From QQWI01 sp964522015 (GTDB taxonomy: Bacteria > Bacillota > Clostridia > Peptostreptococcales > Acidaminobacteraceae): 64,000 nucleotides of DNA. The DNA is taken from positions 424,743 through 488,742 of the forward strand of contig CAZFST010000001.1 of NCBI GenBank assembly GCA_964522015.1. The letters are read 5' to 3'. Within the stretch, counting starts at the first letter, position 1. Each line of letters starts with the position of its first letter. Of the stretch, positions 59,818-64,000 are shown piece after piece. The notes under the pieces are model-generated. The model did not search any database. It was not told where the DNA came from and saw only the letters and a list, made by a program, of their open reading frames with translations. The position numbers were made by a program, and so were the translations under genes.

Positions 59818-59834
59818 TAAATAGCGTGTTCCCC

Positions 59835-61199
59835 TTAAATTGCGTCAGGTTTGATAACATAAGTTGTAATCGAATGATCCGGCATATTGATATTGACACC
59901 TTCACCATCTATTACAAGAGCCATCTCAGCAATCCACCCCTCGTTCTGCGCAACCACCACAACATCTCCGTTGGGATTTCTAAATGCAACAGCATAGACA
60001 TCCTCTTTAGTCACACTAATCTCTAATCGCTTGGCGCCAATTTCAAGGTACTTAGAAAAGTGCCCGATATAATAATAAGAGTTATTATAAATCAGTTTTT
60101 TAGACTGTCTATTATACATGATTGGGGCTTCACAATAATTATAAACATGGTTTGGACCACCCTCTTCATTCAAAACCAAGTTCCAATCAATCCAACCACG
60201 ACTCCAATTGTTAAAGTCCCCAATAATATTGCGACCATAACGTTCTGCATTAGACCAGGATCCCAAGTAACCATTAAATTGAGCATTTTCTGAAGTCGTC
60301 GTTAGCTCTACACAGCCTTCTGTAAATAGAATGTGTTTCTCGGGAAATAAGTTGTGTAAAGCAGATAAGTTTTCGAAGGCTTCACTGACATACCAATGAT
60401 TTCCTGTACCCCATACATATTTAGAAGCTTCCTTATCAGAAAGTACCACAGCTCCCCGTTCTACTAAAACATCTCTATTGTGATCCCAAATAATGATTTC
60501 AGTTTCGGGATAGGCGGCTTTCAAAGTTGGTCCAAGGTGATGTTTAATAAAATCTCGCTCTTCCTGGGCAGTGTAAATACAAGAATCCCAGGATTGAGTG
60601 GCTAATGGCTCATTTTGAATGCTGACAGACCAGATGTCAATTCCACGATTTTTCATGCCTTCAACAAATTTGACATAATAAGTCGCCCAAAGTTGATAAA
60701 ACTCAGGTAGTAATTTGCCCCCATAGTTCATTTCTTTGGTGTCTTTCATGTAGGCTGGTGGACTCCAAGGGGACGCGAGTATCTTAATCGGCACCTTTGA
60801 ATAATTCATAGCCTCTTTAATCATAGGTATAACCCATTGATCCTCACGGGACATATCAAAAGTAGCCAAAGTCGTATCACCTTCTTGAACATAGGTATAG
60901 TTACCCAGTGCAAAGTCACAGGAGTGAATAGCTACCCTGCCCAAGACATAACCCAGACCATGATCTTTTGAAAAATAGGCTCTAATGGCTTCATCACGAA
61001 CTTCAGTTGGCGCTTCAGATAAAGTGAATGCAGCAGCTTCCGTAAAGGCACCCCCAAATCCCATGTGTTCTTGATATGCCATTTTAGTGTTAACCGCAAT
61101 GACCTTCCTTGTTGGATCAAAATCCCCGGTCTGACGAATGGGCAAATCGATCCAGAACTTTGCATCTTTTTTTTCCGATCTTATGGATAGTACTTTCAT
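59835..61199 (-). CDS. GH30-family beta-glucosidase/glucanase, cytoplasmic
   Basis: 454 residues. The (beta/alpha)8 core shows GFGGAFTEAAA near residue 47, the acid/base Glu in SVSIQNEPLATQ and the nucleophile Glu in HILFTEGCVELT, followed by a small beta domain ending in DHSITTYVIKP. This is the layout of GH30 (glucosylceramidase/beta-1,6-glucanase/beta-glucosidase subfamilies). There is no signal peptide, so it acts on imported oligosaccharides. GGGAGG precedes the ATG. A perfect LacI-type operator lies 48 bases upstream of the start. Confidence 0.88.
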   Translation of the reverse strand: MKVLSIRSEKKDAKFWIDLPIRQTGDFDPTRKVIAVNTKMAYQEHMGFGGAFTEAAAFTLSEAPTEVRDEAIRAYFSKDHGLGYVLGRVAIHSCDFALGNYTYVQEGDTTLATFDMSREDQWVIPMIKEAMNYSKVPIKILASPWSPPAYMKDTKEMNYGGKLLPEFYQLWATYYVKFVEGMKNRGIDIWSVSIQNEPLATQSWDSCIYTAQEERDFIKHHLGPTLKAAYPETEIIIWDHNRDVLVERGAVVLSDKEASKYVWGTGNHWYVSEAFENLSALHNLFPEKHILFTEGCVELTTTSENAQFNGYLGSWSNAERYGRNIIGDFNNWSRGWIDWNLVLNEEGGPNHVYNYCEAPIMYNRQSKKLIYNNSYYYIGHFSKYLEIGAKRLEISVTKEDVYAVAFRNPNGDVVVVAQNEGWIAEMALVIDGEGVNINMPDHSITTYVIKPDAI

Positions 61200-61247
61200 A
61201 GAGCCTCCCTATCTTTCTAAATAGTCTTCAAGAGTGTACGGTTATCA

Positions 61248-61261
61248 CGAAACCGATTTCG
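61248..61261 (-). promoter_or_regulatory. LacI-family operator 4, upstream of GH30
   Basis: ACGAAACCGATTTCGT (61247-61262) is the best-matching copy of the CGAAAYCGRTTTCG operator and sits between the LacI gene and GH30. Confidence 0.75.
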
Positions 61262-61318
61262 TCTTTATGTTAACACAAAACACAGCAAAAATGAATAAAA
61301 AAAAGAAAGTACAAATCA

Positions 61319-62329
61319 TTACTTTGTACTTTCTCTTACAATCAATTCAACAGGTACACGATGTATCATATCCGCTTCATGGCTGGTTTCTTGATTGATA
61401 ATGCCAATTAACCGCTTAGCAGCCTCCGTTCCAATAATTGCCTTTTGTTGAGAGACAGTGGTTAACGTTGGGGACGTGTAGCGAGTTAATTCAATATTGT
61501 CAAATCCAACAACAGACACATCCTCAGGTACCCGATACCCAAGTTCTCTTAAAGCGATAATTGCACCTAAAGCAATATCATCGCTAGCAGCATAAATGGC
61601 ATCAGGCATAACACTGTTTTGTGCTCGCAATTGCTCCAATGCTTTTCTGCCACTGGCAAAATCATAATTATTAGCTTCCACAATTAATTTCTCATCAAAA
61701 ATAATTTCATAATTTCCAAGGGTGTCTTTATAGCTTTGTAAACGCTCACCAGCAGCAAAGGACCTGTGGGGACCCGCAATATGAGCAATGCACTTAGCCC
61801 CTTTTAACATTAAATACTCGATAGCCATCCGTGTTCCTTGCATATTATCTGAAATGATGGTTGGAATATTTAAGAGCCCATTATCGACAGAAACAATTGG
61901 AATCCCGCTCTGTGTTAACTCGTTGAGATTTTCATCATTAATATCTACAGTCACAATTAAAACACCATCAACATTTTTATACTTGCACCACTCTAAGTAA
62001 GTTAATGATTGCGCACCAATTTTCTTGGATACGAAAGTCACTTCGTAACCGTGATCTTCAACATAAGATTTAAAAGCCTGTAAAACACCACCAAAGAAAT
62101 GGTGTTCCAACCCGATATTTAAATCCTCACTGAAGAGAATACCAATTGTCCAACTGTTTTTAGAAGCAAGGTTTCTAGCACTGGAATTGGGGACATAGCC
62201 CATTTCCTTTGCAATTGCTAAAATCTCTATCTTTCTCTTTTCACTAATTTCTTTAGAATTGTTAAGTGCTTTTGAAATCGTACTGGAAGCACATCCAACT
62301 CTTTTCGCAATATCATAAATTGTCACCAT
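61319..62329 (-). CDS. LacI-family repressor of the glucan locus
   Basis: 336 residues from ATG 62329 behind AGGGG. The N-terminal helix-turn-helix (VTIYDIAKRVGCASSTISKALNN) and hinge (GYVPNSSARNLASKNSWTIG) are typical, followed by a periplasmic-binding-protein-like ligand domain with YAASDDIALGAIIAL and VSVVGFDNIELTRYTSPTLTTV. It should repress the GH30 and transporter-phosphorylase genes through the four CGAAAYCGRTTTCG-type sites and be released by an imported oligosaccharide. It is the first gene of the locus, directly downstream of repeat copy B. Confidence 0.93.
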   Translation of the reverse strand: MVTIYDIAKRVGCASSTISKALNNSKEISEKRKIEILAIAKEMGYVPNSSARNLASKNSWTIGILFSEDLNIGLEHHFFGGVLQAFKSYVEDHGYEVTFVSKKIGAQSLTYLEWCKYKNVDGVLIVTVDINDENLNELTQSGIPIVSVDNGLLNIPTIISDNMQGTRMAIEYLMLKGAKCIAHIAGPHRSFAAGERLQSYKDTLGNYEIIFDEKLIVEANNYDFASGRKALEQLRAQNSVMPDAIYAASDDIALGAIIALRELGYRVPEDVSVVGFDNIELTRYTSPTLTTVSQQKAIIGTEAAKRLIGIINQETSHEADMIHRVPVELIVRESTK

Positions 62330-62360
62330 TTTAATCACCCCTATCCCAAAATAGTATACT

Positions 62361-62453
62361 ACAAAAAAAGGGGTTAATCACCATTGAATTTGTTTTGGGC
62401 GAACTCTGGACGACTTAGCAAGAGAATTTGTTTATTGTCACACCACCTTTAAA
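62361..62453 (-). repeat. 93-bp direct repeat, copy B
   Basis: The partner of 49091-49182, in the same orientation. Its upstream end lies in the last codons of the alpha/beta hydrolase and it ends 32 bases before the lacI start. It keeps a short frame MTINKFSC followed by TAA, but the downstream attenuator of copy A is absent. Confidence 0.85.
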
Positions 62454-63244
62454 ATATCAGATAACCATAAGTCGAAATTATAATTGAATGCTTCTTCTTT
62501 GTCAAAATGCAACCCATGGCCTGCACCGTCAATCACTGCATACGAGGCCCTTTTGTATCTTAGGCTTAGTCTAAATTGATCTTCATAGCCAACCACTGAA
62601 TCTTGTTTTCCAGCCAATATCATGACGGGTTTGTTGAAGTCCATACAATGTTCATCAACATCATAAGTTGCCCCATACCCGGTTGTTTGATAGGTTTCTA
62701 AAAACTGTTCATTTGCTCTCTCTAAAGCAGCGTCAATTTCAACCGCCTGTCTTTCTACAATCCTTCTTGTTATGGAAACGTTCTTTGCTCGTAAATCATC
62801 TAATAATTCACTAGCCAAGTCCTTGGTGTACTCGTAATCTTCAAAGACGACCTCATGGGCTGGCACTGTCCTTTCATGAAAAAGCGGGTAGACAACAGGG
62901 GCAAAAAGGAACATGCTCTTGCACCTGTCATTTAATAAATGGGCTATACCCCTGGCTAAGTATCCGCCATAGGACATGCCCACGATACAAAATGGTTCTT
63001 CACCGATGGTGTTTTGAATGACTTCAACAATTGTTTTGATCATATCATCAACATTATGAATGCCTTCAACATTGGTGTTAAAGCCCATTCCAGGCTGGTC
63101 AAAATAGATTCTCCTGAAAGACTTATCTTTAAGAATTGGCTCACATGCTTCGATGAGAGATACTTGATCAAGATGGAAGCCATGTAGCATGATTACTGAC
63201 AAACCTGTCCCGATTGATTTGATGTTAAAATCTTTGATATCCAA
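62438..63244 (-). CDS. Alpha/beta hydrolase (paralogue of 1010-1822)
   Basis: 268 residues if started at TTG 63244, which lies six bases after AGGAGG and gives exactly the same distance to the conserved Phe (LDIKDFNIKS) as the start of its paralogue (MSREGFNLKI). The ATG at 63343 has no good ribosome site and adds 33 residues without counterpart. The catalytic set is Ser in GMSYGGY, Asp in AGKQDSVVGYEDQ and His in DGAGHGLHFD. The substrate is unknown. It ends inside repeat copy B. It follows the acetyltransferase gene by about 107 bases on the same strand. Confidence 0.85.
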   Translation of the reverse strand: MDIKDFNIKSIGTGLSVIMLHGFHLDQVSLIEACEPILKDKSFRRIYFDQPGMGFNTNVEGIHNVDDMIKTIVEVIQNTIGEEPFCIVGMSYGGYLARGIAHLLNDRCKSMFLFAPVVYPLFHERTVPAHEVVFEDYEYTKDLASELLDDLRAKNVSITRRIVERQAVEIDAALERANEQFLETYQTTGYGATYDVDEHCMDFNKPVMILAGKQDSVVGYEDQFRLSLRYKRASYAVIDGAGHGLHFDKEEAFNYNFDLWLSDILKVV

Positions 63245-63351
63245 ATGTAGCCTCCTGATTGCATTAGATTGATGTTGCTCAATGGGCGAAGTGGTAAAAC
63301 GACAAAGTAAATCCTTCGTTTGGGGGTCATTAAAAGCTTGCATTGCTCTTA

Positions 63352-63795
63352 TTAATACTCAAGCATCATGATATGCTCTTTGCCAAACACTTGCCCATTG
63401 AATTTAAAGCCAAGGCTCTCATAGAGTTTGACCGAAGCGACCCCCGCTTGATCAACACCCAAATACATTTTATGTCTTGTGGTATCCATTTGAATGGTCT
63501 CCAACAACAAATTCATGGCTGCCTTTGAATAACCCTTACTCTGGAATTTTTCATCTATCATCAGTCGATAAAGCCAGTATTCGTTGTCATCTTGATCAAC
63601 ACAGTACATTAAGAATCCAACCAATTCTTGTTCGGCATAAATCGCCAAAGGGATGCATTCTGGCTGAATCTTTGATTGGGCAATGGATACGGCATTTGAT
63701 GTCACCAGGTCCAGTTGATGATCTGCAACTTTAAGGTTGATTATGTCCCAAAAGTTTTCGGTGTCGATTTGTTTGAGTGCTATAGTCTGTTTAAT
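63352..63795 (-). CDS. PaiA/BltD-like acetyltransferase with apparent ATT start
   Basis: 147 residues read from an ATT at 63795, seven bases after AGGAGG. The sequence ALKQIDTENFWDIINLKVA then VTSNAVSIAQSKIQPECIPLAIY, YWLYRLMIDEKFQSKGYSKAAM and LYESLGFKFNG matches full-length spermine/spermidine-type GNATs (BltD, PaiA, SpeG relatives). The first ordinary start codon in frame, GTG 63705, would remove 30 conserved residues. No ATG, GTG or TTG lies between the ribosome site and the conserved region, so a rare ATT start (known in infC) is the simplest reading. A single-base assembly error is the alternative. Confidence 0.75.
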   Translation of the reverse strand: MKQTIALKQIDTENFWDIINLKVADHQLDLVTSNAVSIAQSKIQPECIPLAIYAEQELVGFLMYCVDQDDNEYWLYRLMIDEKFQSKGYSKAAMNLLLETIQMDTTRHKMYLGVDQAGVASVKLYESLGFKFNGQVFGKEHIMMLEY

Positions 63796-63806
63796 TGTGA
63801 TTCCTC

Positions 63807-64000
63807 CTATATGCCCTTAAAAATCTCAGGTCTAATGCTTTCAATAATATCGCTTTGCAGTTGCCAAACGTTGGAACCGAAATTACTTACAATTGTGATG
63901 GATAGCTCTATTTGCTTATCATAAGATGAGGTGACTTGCTCCCAGCACTTATAGAAGTGGGGGCTTCTTGTTTCAATGATTACCGCCTCATTTAACTGAG
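63807..64000 (-). CDS. C-terminal part of an unidentified protein, cut by the window edge
   Basis: The frame enters from the right edge and ends at TAG 63809-63807, giving 63 residues that include VIIETRSPHFYKCWEQVTSS and end SIRPEIFKGI. I do not recognise it. Its stop overlaps the ribosome site of the acetyltransferase gene, so the two are probably co-translated. Confidence 0.6.
   Translation of the reverse strand, partial: QLNEAVIIETRSPHFYKCWEQVTSSYDKQIELSITIVSNFGSNVWQLQSDIIESIRPEIFKGI

Noticed and set aside
1..64000. Search for insertion sequences, prophage or integrase genes.
   Set aside because: No transposase, recombinase or phage protein was found. The only mobile-like sign is the pair of 92-bp direct repeats.

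Overview
The window looks like a chromosomal segment of a low-GC, Gram-positive, probably strictly anaerobic member of the Clostridia. The evidence is AGGAGG-type ribosome binding sites on almost every gene, SLH-domain surface proteins, a tungsten-type aldehyde:ferredoxin oxidoreductase with a multi-cluster ferredoxin, an AgrC/AgrA-type system, PocR-AraC and LytTR regulators and clostridial ABC-F genes. I cannot fix the genus. Most genes are on the minus strand in short, tightly packed operons. I see no transposase, integrase, phage structural gene or CRISPR array.

Layout. 1-2.6 kb (-): a nucleotidyltransferase, an alpha/beta hydrolase, a small membrane protein and an edge-truncated GNAT. 2.9-6.7 kb (+): a pentapeptide-repeat protein, a Ca2+/H+ antiporter and an ABC-F ATPase whose leader carries a promoter, a 15-codon ORF and an intrinsic terminator. 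7.4 kb: tRNA-Arg(CCT). 7.6-11.1 kb (-): signal peptidase I, a YoaP-like acetyltransferase, an Imm-5-like protein and a secreted WG-repeat protein. 11.3-15.2 kb (-): a NUDIX/methyltransferase/TPR operon behind three 18-bp iterons. 15.5-27.9 kb (-): an AgrA/AgrC-like pair followed by two very large exported proteins, one with SLH anchors. 28-29.7 kb: a GH8 lipoprotein. 29.8-36.3 kb (-): an eight-gene operon that starts with ferredoxin, AOR and a MoaD-like protein and ends with repair-like and acetyltransferase genes. 36.4-42.7 kb (-): a Cys-rich protein, a two-component system, YhhN, an Imm17-like protein, two GNATs and a YcaQ-type glycosylase. 42.9-49.2 kb: a TetM-like GTPase, a Cys-tailed ferredoxin-like protein under a CsoR-type operator, a PocR-AraC regulator, and an Lsa-type ABC-F coupled to a divergent carbamoyltransferase. 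49.4-62.3 kb (-): a complete LacI-controlled beta-glucoside/glucan locus (GH30, binding protein, two permeases, two giant GH94-like phosphorylases). 62.4-64 kb (-): a second copy of the hydrolase, a PaiA/BltD-like acetyltransferase and a truncated gene.

The most notable signals are regulatory. Both ABC-F genes have uORF-plus-terminator leaders of the kind that let ribosome-stalling antibiotics switch on resistance. The Lsa leader contains a 92-bp element that occurs again, in the same orientation, 13.3 kb away. These two copies exactly bracket the glucan locus, as if that locus had been inserted into, or could be excised from, a former hydrolase-leader-lsa arrangement. Other items worth attention are a protein with four CC pairs at exact six-residue spacing, an Fpg-family protein without its catalytic proline, a GNAT-SDR fusion, a carbamoyltransferase that has lost the ornithine loop, and an acetyltransferase that appears to start at ATT.
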